Shown here in pieces: positions 53,184 to 62,723 of a stretch of DNA of 64,000 nt. Location of the stretch: contig CAYOJJ010000004.1 of the NCBI GenBank assembly GCA_964404255.1, forward strand, positions 143,982 through 207,981, read 5' to 3'. A program made the translations under genes and the position numbers. Each line of letters opens with the position of its first letter. The stretch's first letter is position 1. The DNA comes from JAFDZW01 sp964404255 (GTDB lineage Bacteria; Bacteroidota; Ignavibacteria; Palsa-1295). The notes beneath the pieces are model-generated. The model ran no database searches. It worked only from the letters and a program-made list of their open reading frames with translations, and was not told the DNA's origin.

Positions 53184-54004
53184 ATACCATCTCACTTGCC
53201 GTTATTCAATTTGCCCCCATCTATAAAAATATAGAAGCAAACCTCACTGCCATGTGCGATAATATCGCATCGATACCTGCTGATATGTTGGTTTTTCCTG
53301 AGCTATCATTAACAGGATATGCTTTCTCTTCCAGTGAAGAAGGCCGGCCATATTCTCTTTCCGCAACCTCCCCTGCTATTCTGGCTATATCGGAGGCTGC
53401 ACGAGCTCATAAAAAGGCTATCGTCTTCGGATATATCGAGCAGGAAGCCGGCCTGCTTTATAACTCAGCCCTGCTAATAGATACCGATGGAAGCATCAAG
53501 CTCAATTACAGAAAGGTCCATCTATTCTATTACGAAAAGAAGGTCTTTGCTCCCGGAAATCTTGGGTTTGGAGTCGCGTCCATTCATTGCAATGGGAATG
53601 AGGTCAGAATTGGTATTCAGATATGTTACGATTGGCGTTTTCCCGAAGCAACCCGGTCGCTTGCATTGCAGGGAGCTGAGATCGTAGCGCTCCCCTCTAA
53701 TATCGTTACCACCACCGGAATGCTCGAGACAACCTTACGCACCCGGGCCTTTGAAAATAAGGTTATCCTGGCTTTTGCGGATCGCATTGGCACCGAAGAA
53801 CTCCACGGCCAGAAGGAAGAATCGCTTACCTTTAGAGGCGAAAGTATGATCATAAATTATAATGGCGAGATACTCTCGAAGCTATCGGGCTCAGCCCCAT
53901 CAATAGCGATCTCTGAAGTCGATCCTCAAAAAACCAGAAATAAAGATATTAATTTTTTAAATAATATTTTATCAGATCGTAATGAAAATCAATACTTTAA
54001 ATAA
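53180..54004 (+). CDS. Nitrilase-family carbon-nitrogen hydrolase
   Basis: A 274-residue cytoplasmic amidase. The Glu-Lys-Cys triad is visible as Glu41 (FPELSLTGYAFSS), Lys112 (LNYRKVHLFYYEKKVF) and Cys149 (GIQICYDWRFPEATRSLA). Members hydrolyse amides, N-carbamoyl amides or nitriles. Which substrate applies is not readable; omega-amidase or N-carbamoylputrescine-type forms are possible. It overlaps the methyltransferase stop by 4 nt. Confidence 0.92.
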   Translation: MNTISLAVIQFAPIYKNIEANLTAMCDNIASIPADMLVFPELSLTGYAFSSSEEGRPYSLSATSPAILAISEAARAHKKAIVFGYIEQEAGLLYNSALLIDTDGSIKLNYRKVHLFYYEKKVFAPGNLGFGVASIHCNGNEVRIGIQICYDWRFPEATRSLALQGAEIVALPSNIVTTTGMLETTLRTRAFENKVILAFADRIGTEELHGQKEESLTFRGESMIINYNGEILSKLSGSAPSIAISEVDPQKTRNKDINFLNNILSDRNENQYFK

Positions 54005-54073
54005 TTTGGCATAATATTTGCATACAAAAAACATGAAACTTTCCTGAATCCTCCAACGTAGTTAGCGGCAACT

Positions 54074-54769
54074 TTGAATACGAGATATACCATACGGCAG
54101 ATCTCAGTCGAGGCAGTAGAGTCCTCAGTTGAAGCCATCCGCGAATTTCCCCGGGCTGTCATTAGTGCCGAGGAAAAGCTTCGTCGTCGCTTACAGGCTG
54201 TCTTGCGCGTAGCATTGGCGACATCATTTATTTGGCTTTCCGGTTTATTTTCCATTGGTATTCAGGTGACTTCCGCCGTTGCAAAGTCTATTTCCAAAGA
54301 TGCACCGGCTAATGAGCGCCGCGTTCATAAATCAACCCGGCATAAGCAGCATTACAAATTCAATAAGAATGGCGATGCTCCTGCCATAGAAGGTACGGCT
54401 TCCTGGTACGGTCATCAATTCCATAACCGTAAGACGGCATCCGGCAAAAAGTTTGATAAGAATTCCCTGATGGCTGCCCACCGCTCGCTTCCCTTCGGCA
54501 CCATGGTACGGGTAGTTAATCTTGAGAATAACCGATCCTGTATCGTTGAGATTACGGATCGGGGCCCTTATGCTCATCACAGAATTATTGACGTTTCGGA
54601 AGCGGCAGCCAAAGAACTGGATTTTACCAGTAATGGTACTGCACGAGTTCGGCTTGAGGTCCTAAGTCCGAATATTGCTCAAAGCGGTACACTGCGTACT
54701 CCTACTTTTATATCTGATGCATTACGTGGACCGGTCTCCTCTCTCGGCATCGCACTTTCCGCCCGCTAA
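54074..54769 (+). CDS. rlpA: RlpA-like septal ring lytic transglycosylase
   Basis: A 231-residue protein starting at TTG 54074. A basic N-terminus is followed by a transmembrane segment (ALATSFIWLSGLFSIGIQVTS, about residues 48-68) and a basic linker. The double-psi beta-barrel RlpA core follows: GTASWYGHQFHNRKTASGKK, LMAAHRSLPFGTMVRVVN and VEITDRGPYAHHRIIDVSEAAA, with the conserved catalytic Asp and His region. It should cleave or bind denuded peptidoglycan at the septum. No SPOR domain is visible at the C-terminus. Confidence 0.87.
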   Translation: MNTRYTIRQISVEAVESSVEAIREFPRAVISAEEKLRRRLQAVLRVALATSFIWLSGLFSIGIQVTSAVAKSISKDAPANERRVHKSTRHKQHYKFNKNGDAPAIEGTASWYGHQFHNRKTASGKKFDKNSLMAAHRSLPFGTMVRVVNLENNRSCIVEITDRGPYAHHRIIDVSEAAAKELDFTSNGTARVRLEVLSPNIAQSGTLRTPTFISDALRGPVSSLGIALSAR

Positions 54770-54871
54770 TTACTTCTTCAATTTTCGTTACGAAGCAGCA
54801 TAGTTCTTTTTAACCAAAAGAGAACTTATATATCCCCTATCGCCGTATATTTGAATAAGTAAGCACCCGGC

Positions 54872-56158
54872 ATGGCGCCACAAGACACCATTATTCTTAC
54901 CGAGCGTGGTTCGGAGCCCTCACCAGAGAGCGATCCGAAAAAAGTAATGATATCCTCTCGCTTTGATGGTATCGTGATAGGGCTTGGTGCCTTAGGTCTT
55001 GTTGCTATCCTCTATCTTATAGCCACCGGTATCCCTCCGTTCTTAATAATAGCGGTAGTATTCCTACTGCTCTATCCGTTTAAAGAATACAGTGCCGCGC
55101 GGGTAATGATGTTTGTTACCGGAATACTGCTATGCTTCTGGCTTGCGGCTTCGCTTTCAGATCTCATGTTTCCCTTCATCATGGGATTATTGATAGCATA
55201 CTTATTTAACCCTGTCGTAAAATGGCTCCAACGGCAATGGAAAATACCGAGAACATTGAGCGCCATTGTTATTGTCCTCGTGCTCTGTTCGCTCGTTGGA
55301 TTTATTGGGTGGCTCACTGCTCCGCATATTGTCAATGAAGCGGAGCGGCTGCTTCATACGGTCTCCAATGTATTTCAGGATAAGACCTTCCTGATAGATG
55401 AAGTAGCTCTAAGAAGGTTTTTTGTTTCGCTTGGTATCCCCGGTAACTATGTCACTACCTACCTGAACGAACAGATCTATCCGGCGATCAAACAGTATGC
55501 AGCCGAATTACCAAAGATTGCGGTTTCGATCGTTTCTGCATTACCGGCTGTCGTGCAACGAATAGCGGATCTGATCATCATTCCGATCTCTGCGATCTAT
55601 TTCCTCAAAGATTGGGATGCTATGGTCCAAAGCCTGCTCTCATTGGTACCGCCGAAGCGTCGCCCTCACCTGAAAGTTACCCTCAGTAACATTAATACTA
55701 TTGTTTATGGCTATATCAGAGGACAATCGACCGTAGCGATTATCATCGGTATTCTTGCAGGTATTACCTTTGCACTGTTCGGAGTACCCTATGCCTCACT
55801 GCTTGGCGTTACTATTGCCTTCTTCGATCTGATACCGTTTATCGGTATCATCGCCAGCATTGTGATCGTAGAACTGGTTATTTTTATTTCTATGCCGGCC
55901 ACACCGGCAAATATGCTTTTCGGCGTTGCCGTTATTATCGGCCTTCATCTTATTGAAGCCTATCTTCTCGGCCCCCGCATTGTCGGTAAAGGCATCGGCA
56001 TTCCTCCCCTGCTCGTTATTATTTCCATTTTTGTATTCGGATATTTTCTCGGCTTTATTGGAATGCTCATTGCCGTGCCTCTTACCGGAGTTATCCTGCT
56101 TTTTGTCAGGGAGTACCGGCAGGCGATCGCTTCCGGTCCTTTAGGCGAAACGCTGTGA
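54872..56158 (+). CDS. AI-2E family transporter
   Basis: A 428-residue inner-membrane protein with about eight helices. The AI-2E/YdiK-PerM pattern is present: IPISAIYFLKDWDAMVQSLL, the conserved PYASLLGVTIAFFDLIPFIG, GLHLIEAYLLGPRIVGKGIG and GFIGMLIAVPLTGVI. The name comes from E. coli TqsA; most members have unproven substrates, some being Na+/H+ antiporters. It overlaps rsmI by 4 nt. Confidence 0.93.
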   Translation: MAPQDTIILTERGSEPSPESDPKKVMISSRFDGIVIGLGALGLVAILYLIATGIPPFLIIAVVFLLLYPFKEYSAARVMMFVTGILLCFWLAASLSDLMFPFIMGLLIAYLFNPVVKWLQRQWKIPRTLSAIVIVLVLCSLVGFIGWLTAPHIVNEAERLLHTVSNVFQDKTFLIDEVALRRFFVSLGIPGNYVTTYLNEQIYPAIKQYAAELPKIAVSIVSALPAVVQRIADLIIIPISAIYFLKDWDAMVQSLLSLVPPKRRPHLKVTLSNINTIVYGYIRGQSTVAIIIGILAGITFALFGVPYASLLGVTIAFFDLIPFIGIIASIVIVELVIFISMPATPANMLFGVAVIIGLHLIEAYLLGPRIVGKGIGIPPLLVIISIFVFGYFLGFIGMLIAVPLTGVILLFVREYRQAIASGPLGETL

Positions 56159-56880
56159 CCGGTACGCTCTATATTATATCAACTCCTATTGGCAACGATA
56201 AGGATATTTCATTTCGGGCAATAGAATTGCTGAAGGAGTGCGACGTTATTGTCTGTGAAGAATGGAAACCAGCCCGAAGACTACTTCATCATTACCAGAT
56301 CGATAAACCACTGTTGCAATTAAACGAACACTCTTCTGCTGAAGATGAGAAAGAGATCGTCGATCTGCTTCTCTTAGAGAAAAAGAATATTGCATTGATC
56401 TCCGACTGCGGAACACCATTGATCGCCGATCCAGGTTCGTCACTTGTAAAACACTGTATAAATTTCGGCATAGCGGTCGTCCCGGTTCCGGGAGCATCGA
56501 GCATCCTGGCAGCCCTTGTTGTAAGCGGGTTTTCTCTTACCCAATTTTCTTTCGTAGGATTCTTACCCCGCGAGCGCACCGAACGAAAGCAAGCTGCAGC
56601 AGCACTGCGCAACCGGCAGGAGACGCTCATTCTACTTGAAGCGCCATACCGGCTTCAACAACTACTAAGCGATCTGACAGAAGGCATCGGTACCGAACGC
56701 CAGGCCTGTGTCTGCCTTGAGCTGACGCTACCCGCTGAAAAAATAATCCGCGGGACCCTCTCGGAAATACGGGAATATTTCTCGCACCATCCCTTCAAAG
56801 GTGAATTCGTTATTGTTACAGAAGGCGCTAAACGACCCATTCACCGGAATTTGCCCCGCGAAAAACGCGATCGTCGTTGA
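56155..56880 (+). CDS. rsmI: 16S rRNA 2'-O-methyltransferase RsmI
   Basis: A 241-residue enzyme starting at GTG 56155 within the AI-2E stop. The tetrapyrrole-methylase fold is evident: GTLYIISTPIGNDKDISFRA, ALISDCGTPLIADPGSSLV, and VPVPGASSILAALVVSGF. It methylates the ribose of C1402 in 16S rRNA. The end is basic (RNLPREKRDRR). Confidence 0.97.
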   Translation: MTGTLYIISTPIGNDKDISFRAIELLKECDVIVCEEWKPARRLLHHYQIDKPLLQLNEHSSAEDEKEIVDLLLLEKKNIALISDCGTPLIADPGSSLVKHCINFGIAVVPVPGASSILAALVVSGFSLTQFSFVGFLPRERTERKQAAAALRNRQETLILLEAPYRLQQLLSDLTEGIGTERQACVCLELTLPAEKIIRGTLSEIREYFSHHPFKGEFVIVTEGAKRPIHRNLPREKRDRR

Positions 56881-56886
56881 TTTACC

Positions 56887-59800
56887 GTGAGCCGGAAGTG
56901 TTTGATTCAGGTGATTCGGCTTTGCGTAGCAAGTTGTGTAATAGCGTCAGTGCTCTTTCTGAGCAGGGCATCTCTATGCCAAACTATCAGCCAGACATAT
57001 ATTATAACCGGAGCAACCGATTCGGTACTAGTTCTTCCCGATTCCCTGCTTATTGAAAACAGTATCGAACTAAGGCTCGATTCGACTATTCTCTTACATC
57101 CCGGCACCGATTATTCTATTAACAATAGTAGCCGCCTGGCAAGGGTTACACTCTCAAAAAGTATCCGGGATCTGTTATATGCCAACTCCCTCAGTGGTAC
57201 CTCTTCAAATAAGCCGCATACTATTCTTTTTTCAGCTCAAGTCTATCCGAGTTTACTAAAGAGGCATTATACCTTTTTTAATGCTCCACCTCTTCACGAT
57301 AGTAGTGAAAAAATCATCCCTCAGGGTCGTCCCTTGAGTTCTTCTCATGATCAAAGTACCTCGGGTCTTACTTTCGTCAAAAATGGTGGTATTTCCCGGG
57401 GACTACAAGTTGGCTCCAGCCAGGATGCTACCTTTACCAATGCCTTTAATCTTACGTTTTCAGGTTCTCTCTCCAATGACCTTACTTTCAAAGGCGCCCT
57501 TAGTGAAGAATCCACTCCCTTGCAGCCGGAAGGCAATACACAAACCTTACGGGACATCGATAGAATATTCATTGAAGTTCGCTCCAGAGATCATGCGGCT
57601 GCTATTATCGGCGATCATCCCCTATCGCTATCTCATATCAGGCTGGATTCAATTGATCTTGACACGAAGTACGATAATATTAACCGTAAAGTCTTAGGAG
57701 CTACAGCAACAGTACAGATACAACCAACAGCAATGCTTGCCAGCTATTCCGTTACCAAAGGACAGTTTATTTCTAATAGTCTCGAAAGCATCGACGGAGT
57801 ACAGGGGCCTTACCGGCTAACCGGAAAAAATGGCGACCCTGCCATCATTGTTATTGCCGGTACGGAAAAAGTGTATATCGATGGAGTACTGCAAGTACGA
57901 GGCGAACAGAACGATTATGTAATAGATTATGGATTAGCAGAAATTCGGTTCACCGCAAAACATATTATCACTGCCTCATCGAGAATAACCGTTGATTTTG
58001 AATACACTAACGAACAATACAGCCGAGATCTGTTTGCTGCCAAACAATCTTCTTCTTTTTTTAATAATGCCTTGCAATTGACGACTTCCTATCTTAGAGA
58101 AGGAGACGATCAGGATAACCCCAAAGAATTAACTCTCACCGATTCCGATAAAGCTATTCTTAAAGCTGCCGGTAACGATGCTTCCCGAGCGTTCAAAAGC
58201 GGAGTAACGATCGCCGGCCGCGATTCCAGTGGAAAAGCCCGTGGTAACTATATTGCTATCGATACTATCATCGCGGGAAAACCAATTCATTTCTATAGAT
58301 ATGCGCCGTTCGATTCTATAAATGCGCTCTATACCATTGCCTTTGGTTTTGTTGGTACGGCTAAAGGTAATTATAGCCGAAAGAATATCAGGGAATATGA
58401 ATATACCGGTCCCGGCAACGGAGATTTCGATACTCTCGTCTATCTGCCGCTGCCTACGCTTCATGAAGCCGTAAGTGGTAAAGTGGCAATCACCCCATTC
58501 AACGGATTAAATGCCAGTGCCGAAGGAGCCATCAGTTCAGTTGACCCTAATCGGTTTGCAACTGATCCCTCCTCTAAAGGTTCTGCTTATACTCTAAGTA
58601 TAGGGTATATTGATACCCTGCTGCGCAGCGATTCTCTCGATCGAATGACGGTTGGTATTTCCGGCACTTCGATCTATACTGCCGCTGCTTTTCTGCCTTT
58701 CGACAGAATTCGTTTGGTCGAATCGATGCGTAGCTACGGAATTGAAAATGCTACCGTCGGTACTGAAAGCCTTGGCCACGACGAGCGAGAAAATAATATC
58801 CGAACACAAGTTCAATTATTCGGGGCAACAGCCGGATTTCAAGCTGGAGATTATACTTTAGGTAATAATTACTTTTCCTCGCGCAACTATCAATATTCTC
58901 TCGGCTACGTCCCGAAAAATCTTCTCTACCCACAGGTAGAATCCAGATATTCTTTAATCCATACCGAGGATTCCTTATCAAATGAGGAAGCACTGTGGAA
59001 TATCTTTTCCGTTGTTTCCCATAATACTATTCCGATATCCAATATCGTTATCACTCCCTCGGTCGGTTTTTCTTATACCGAAAAGAAAAATTCTATCGTT
59101 AATAGCCTCTCCGATTCATTAACAGCCGAGAGTTTTAGGCTGCAGGAGTTCACTCCATCGATCCAATGCTCGCTCGATCGCTCGGCTTCCTTTGGCTTAT
59201 CGTACCATCTTCTCTATGACGATAGCAGTCGGTTCGGTTTGCTTAAGCGCATTGCTACCACCAATGACCTCTTATTTAATAGTACACTAAGTACCAGCCA
59301 GTTTAACGGTAAATTCGATATAGGGTATCATTCGCGCTCCTTTATCGATTCGCAAAGCTCAAGAATGGCCGGTGGTGACAATACCTCTTTGCTCTTGCAT
59401 TTAGCACCGAGATTTTCTACGCTCGATCGTGCTTTATCTATCGATGCCGATTATCAAACGACCGAACAACGCACTGCCGCGCAGGAACGACTCTTCTTCC
59501 CGGTATTACCCGGTCAAGGTAATTACACGTATCTCGGAGATCTAAACGGCAACGGACGTCAGGACCCGGAGGAATTTCAATTAGCACGATATTCCGATCA
59601 GGGTACCTATATCCTTTTAACGATACCGAGTACTATTCTTACCCCAACGGTCGATCTTAGAACCTCCGTTCGTTTACGGCTCGCACCGGAACAGCTCCCT
59701 GAGAATAATTTTCTTCATCTGCTATCGCCGCTTTCAAGCGAAAGTTATATCCATATAGAAGAAAATAGCAGCGACCCTCATACTTCAACGATCTATTTCT

Positions 59801-60510
59801 TTCGCAACCCTCAGTTTCTTGACGATACAACGACACTGCGCGGTATAAAAGAATATCAGCAGGATCTGTATTTCTTCGAACATTCGAGCGATCTTTCTTT
59901 CAGGCTGCGATGGCATGAACGTTCCGCTTCCACCCAATACACTACCGGGACTGATCGCATCTATCATCGGGACGTTTCTCTCTTTGGAAAATTCAAGCTA
60001 TCCTCGGAGTTTTTTAATGAATCGACCCTGAGTTACGATCAGGATAATGTCCGGTCGAACCAATTTTCTACCAATCGTCCGGAAGAATCGAAAAAGTATA
60101 AGATCATCACCACTACCAGTTATGAACCCTTCCCTTCGCCATTGCGATTAGAGTCGGTACTTTCCTATGCGGTACTTGATGACCCGCTGTATTTTTCCTC
60201 CTCACGAGGCTCTATTTCATCGGCTACTCTTCGCTGCCGATACCGCCTGACGACCCAACTTGCTTTAACCTCCGAAGCAACAAGAAACGAGCTTATAGCC
60301 CCGGTCTCTATCGAGACGATCCTGCCGTATCCATTAACAGACGGATTACCGCCTGGTATTACCTGGGGGTGGTCGATCGGCGCCGATCAGGAGTTGACCC
60401 GGGGTGTCGTCATTAATCTTCGATATGAAGGCCGTTCCGAGCCTGGAATCGACGTTTCCGAACGGCATATAACCCATGTCGGGCGGGCGGAAATAAAGGC
60501 TTCGTTTTGA
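56887..60510 (+). CDS. Large exported barrel-rich surface protein (SprA-like repeats)
   Basis: A 1,207-residue protein starting at GTG 56887, 6 bp after rsmI. The signal peptide is near residues 8-31. The N-terminal region has LDGV/DY/F pairs such as EKVYIDGVLQVRGEQNDYVI and ITASSRITVDFEYTNEQYSRD. These recall a motif shared by SprA and other large Bacteroidota surface proteins; this is inference. The second half is beta-strand-rich and ends in HVGRAEIKASF, as outer-membrane barrels do. A DLNGNGRQDPEEF segment looks like a calcium-binding EF-hand loop. No T9SS sorting domain is present. Function is unknown. Confidence 0.75.
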   Translation: MSRKCLIQVIRLCVASCVIASVLFLSRASLCQTISQTYIITGATDSVLVLPDSLLIENSIELRLDSTILLHPGTDYSINNSSRLARVTLSKSIRDLLYANSLSGTSSNKPHTILFSAQVYPSLLKRHYTFFNAPPLHDSSEKIIPQGRPLSSSHDQSTSGLTFVKNGGISRGLQVGSSQDATFTNAFNLTFSGSLSNDLTFKGALSEESTPLQPEGNTQTLRDIDRIFIEVRSRDHAAAIIGDHPLSLSHIRLDSIDLDTKYDNINRKVLGATATVQIQPTAMLASYSVTKGQFISNSLESIDGVQGPYRLTGKNGDPAIIVIAGTEKVYIDGVLQVRGEQNDYVIDYGLAEIRFTAKHIITASSRITVDFEYTNEQYSRDLFAAKQSSSFFNNALQLTTSYLREGDDQDNPKELTLTDSDKAILKAAGNDASRAFKSGVTIAGRDSSGKARGNYIAIDTIIAGKPIHFYRYAPFDSINALYTIAFGFVGTAKGNYSRKNIREYEYTGPGNGDFDTLVYLPLPTLHEAVSGKVAITPFNGLNASAEGAISSVDPNRFATDPSSKGSAYTLSIGYIDTLLRSDSLDRMTVGISGTSIYTAAAFLPFDRIRLVESMRSYGIENATVGTESLGHDERENNIRTQVQLFGATAGFQAGDYTLGNNYFSSRNYQYSLGYVPKNLLYPQVESRYSLIHTEDSLSNEEALWNIFSVVSHNTIPISNIVITPSVGFSYTEKKNSIVNSLSDSLTAESFRLQEFTPSIQCSLDRSASFGLSYHLLYDDSSRFGLLKRIATTNDLLFNSTLSTSQFNGKFDIGYHSRSFIDSQSSRMAGGDNTSLLLHLAPRFSTLDRALSIDADYQTTEQRTAAQERLFFPVLPGQGNYTYLGDLNGNGRQDPEEFQLARYSDQGTYILLTIPSTILTPTVDLRTSVRLRLAPEQLPENNFLHLLSPLSSESYIHIEENSSDPHTSTIYFFRNPQFLDDTTTLRGIKEYQQDLYFFEHSSDLSFRLRWHERSASTQYTTGTDRIYHRDVSLFGKFKLSSEFFNESTLSYDQDNVRSNQFSTNRPEESKKYKIITTTSYEPFPSPLRLESVLSYAVLDDPLYFSSSRGSISSATLRCRYRLTTQLALTSEATRNELIAPVSIETILPYPLTDGLPPGITWGWSIGADQELTRGVVINLRYEGRSEPGIDVSERHITHVGRAEIKASF

Positions 60511-60528
60511 AATACTTCCCCTTATTTC

Positions 60529-61593
60529 ATGGTTTACTCTCCCGCAATGACAGCGCAGACCAAAACGCCACATTCTATTGTTCATGACCTTGCCTGTACT
60601 AAAGCAGCAAGGGTCATGAAATGGCTGCTGGAGCAGGAATCGGTCGATGCTTCGACGTTTCACCTGACACCACTCTTCGACCCTATGGTCCTGCCTCATG
60701 ATGTTCAGGCTTTTCTGCGTCATATCAAGCAGTCTTTGCATCCGGTTTCGCCGCAGACCCCGGAATACGAGCCAGAACAGATCCATTCTATGGTCGAACT
60801 TGCCTTCGAACTCTGCGGTGAATACCTCTGCCAACCGATCGGTTTTTTAAGCCAGTTTCTTTTTGCTGAAGAGACTACGACGACAAAAAACTCGATCGCT
60901 GAAAAACTTCGGATCCTCGAAGCCTATCCTTTTTATAAAGAGTTTTTAGAGCTCTGGCTTTCCGAACAGCCTGAAAGAGTATCGAAGGTACAATGCCTTA
61001 CCTATCTCTATCAGGTAGATCATACCATGTATTCTCATGCTTCGGAAGAGACTATCGAGCTGCAGCTCGAACCGCTTTTTGCTTTCTTTAAGGAAGCCGA
61101 TCTTAATGGGATCATCAACCTCTTTCTTACCGATCGGGATATTTACCAAACCTATACCGTAATTCCTCCTGATAAAACTTCGGTAGCGGCATTTATTAAA
61201 GAACACGTCGGGCTTCATTCCACTTATACCCCGGGGGCGGATTCTGCTATCGATTATCCGGTATTCCTGGAAGATCTGAAGCAGGCCGGTATACACCTTC
61301 CCCCGCCCTCAGCAAAGCCGATTGAAAAGGAAGTATCCATTACAGAAGTCAAAACTCCTCCGATCGAATTATTTATTTCTGCGAAGTTAAAAGAAAAAAC
61401 CATCGATAAGCTCTTTCATGGCAACCGGTTTGAATACCACCGTGTCATCGGCCTTATTAATGCTTCGACGTCATTCGACGAAGCACAACTTAATCTTGAA
61501 ACGGCGTTACATCTGCAGCGCAGCGGTCCTTCCGAAAAGCATCTGGCTAAACTCCTGAGTGCACTTCAATTAAAATTTTCGAACCGCAACTAA
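60529..61593 (+). CDS. Conserved-looking hypothetical protein between the surface protein and obgE
   Basis: A 354-residue cytoplasmic protein with no signal peptide. It may begin at 60529 (MVYSPAMTAQ) or at the ATG at 60547; the sequence gives no strong choice. It is helical and acidic, with segments such as SMVELAFELCGEYLCQPIGF, ILEAYPFYKEFLELWLSE and HRVIGLINASTSFDEAQLNL. I recognise no domain. It lies 6 bp before obgE and in the same direction, so co-expression is likely. Confidence 0.75.
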   Translation: MVYSPAMTAQTKTPHSIVHDLACTKAARVMKWLLEQESVDASTFHLTPLFDPMVLPHDVQAFLRHIKQSLHPVSPQTPEYEPEQIHSMVELAFELCGEYLCQPIGFLSQFLFAEETTTTKNSIAEKLRILEAYPFYKEFLELWLSEQPERVSKVQCLTYLYQVDHTMYSHASEETIELQLEPLFAFFKEADLNGIINLFLTDRDIYQTYTVIPPDKTSVAAFIKEHVGLHSTYTPGADSAIDYPVFLEDLKQAGIHLPPPSAKPIEKEVSITEVKTPPIELFISAKLKEKTIDKLFHGNRFEYHRVIGLINASTSFDEAQLNLETALHLQRSGPSEKHLAKLLSALQLKFSNRN

Positions 61594-61599
61594 GTTCTC

Positions 61600-62598
61600 A
61601 TGCAATTTGTCGATCTTGCTCATATAACCGTACAAGCCGGCAAAGGCGGCGATGGTGTAATTTCCTGGCGCCGGGAAAAATATGTCCCCCAAGGCGGGCC
61701 GGCCGGTGGCGATGGTGGTATCGGAGGCAATGTGGTTGTCCTGGCAGACCCCCAGCTTTCTACATTGCTGGATTTTCGGTATATCCAGCAATACAAAGCT
61801 GAGAATGGCCATCGGGGCGACCGCAATAATATGAAAGGCCGAAGCGGAAAAGATACTGTTATTCGTGTACCCGTCGGGACAGTCATACGAGATCAGGAGA
61901 CCGAGGAGGTCATTGCCGATCTTACCGAAGCATACGAACAGGTCATCGTCGCAAAAGGCGGCTTCGGCGGCTTAGGTAATAGCCGGTTCAAATCTTCCGT
62001 CAATCAGGCTCCTCGTGTCAAAACCGATGGTAAACCCGGCGAAGAGAGATCGTTAGAGCTGGAATTAAAATTATTAGCCGATGTAGCCTTGGTTGGCTTT
62101 CCAAATGCGGGTAAATCGACTTTAATCAGCAGAATATCTGCCGCTAAACCAAAAATTGCGGATTACCCTTTTACGACCTTAGTACCTAATCTTGGCATCG
62201 TACAGGCTCCGGAGGATCACCGTTCGTTCGTTGTAGCGGATATTCCGGGCCTTATAGAAGGAGCGAGTGAGGGACGCGGGCTTGGCCATCAATTTCTGCG
62301 TCATATCGAGCGCAGCGCTATTCTCCTCTTCTTACTCGATGGCTCCGATACTGAAAACGATCCTCTCAAAGCTTATACAACCTTAAAGAATGAGCTCGGG
62401 CAATACGAAAAGTCTTTGCTCAAAAAGCCTCGCCTTGTCGCTATTACAAAGTCCGATATCCTTGATGACGAGGCTAAAAAAGAAATAGCCAAGCTCAGGT
62501 TCGATAGAAAAAAACCCCTGCTTATCAGTGCCGTAGCCGGCGAAGAGATCGATACGCTTATCGCCCAATTGTGGGAAAAAGTATCCGAACGCAAATAA
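61600..62598 (+). CDS. obgE: GTPase Obg/CgtA
   Basis: A 332-residue GTPase. The N-terminal Obg fold is Gly-rich (GGPAGGDGGIGGNVVVLADP, GGFGGLGNSRFKSS). The G domain has G1 GFPNAGKSTLIS, the DIPGLIEGASEGRGLGHQF region and TKSD. The short C-terminus lacks the OCT domain of some Obg proteins. It helps 50S assembly and stress control. It is the last gene of the plus-strand run and has its own terminator. Confidence 0.98.
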   Translation: MQFVDLAHITVQAGKGGDGVISWRREKYVPQGGPAGGDGGIGGNVVVLADPQLSTLLDFRYIQQYKAENGHRGDRNNMKGRSGKDTVIRVPVGTVIRDQETEEVIADLTEAYEQVIVAKGGFGGLGNSRFKSSVNQAPRVKTDGKPGEERSLELELKLLADVALVGFPNAGKSTLISRISAAKPKIADYPFTTLVPNLGIVQAPEDHRSFVVADIPGLIEGASEGRGLGHQFLRHIERSAILLFLLDGSDTENDPLKAYTTLKNELGQYEKSLLKKPRLVAITKSDILDDEAKKEIAKLRFDRKKPLLISAVAGEEIDTLIAQLWEKVSERK

Positions 62599-62608
62599 TC
62601 CTTAAATA

Positions 62609-62645
62609 AAAAGAGACGCCCACCGTAGCGGACGTCTCCTTTTTA
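62609..62645 (+). terminator. Terminator after obgE
   Basis: GAGACG/CGTCTC stem (62613-62618 with 62633-62638) and an inner CCG/CGG pair, followed by CTTTTTAC. It ends the long plus-strand run. Confidence 0.82.
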
Positions 62646-62723
62646 CCAGTCTGATCGCAATAACATTTCTGTCACGGCGATCTTTTTCTCATAGAGCAGT
62701 GAGAGAACAATTAATACTATCTA

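Noticed and set aside
54802..54826. Imperfect hairpin between rlpA and the AI-2E gene
   Set aside because: AGTTCT/AGAACT stem with a poorly paired interior and no U-tract after it.
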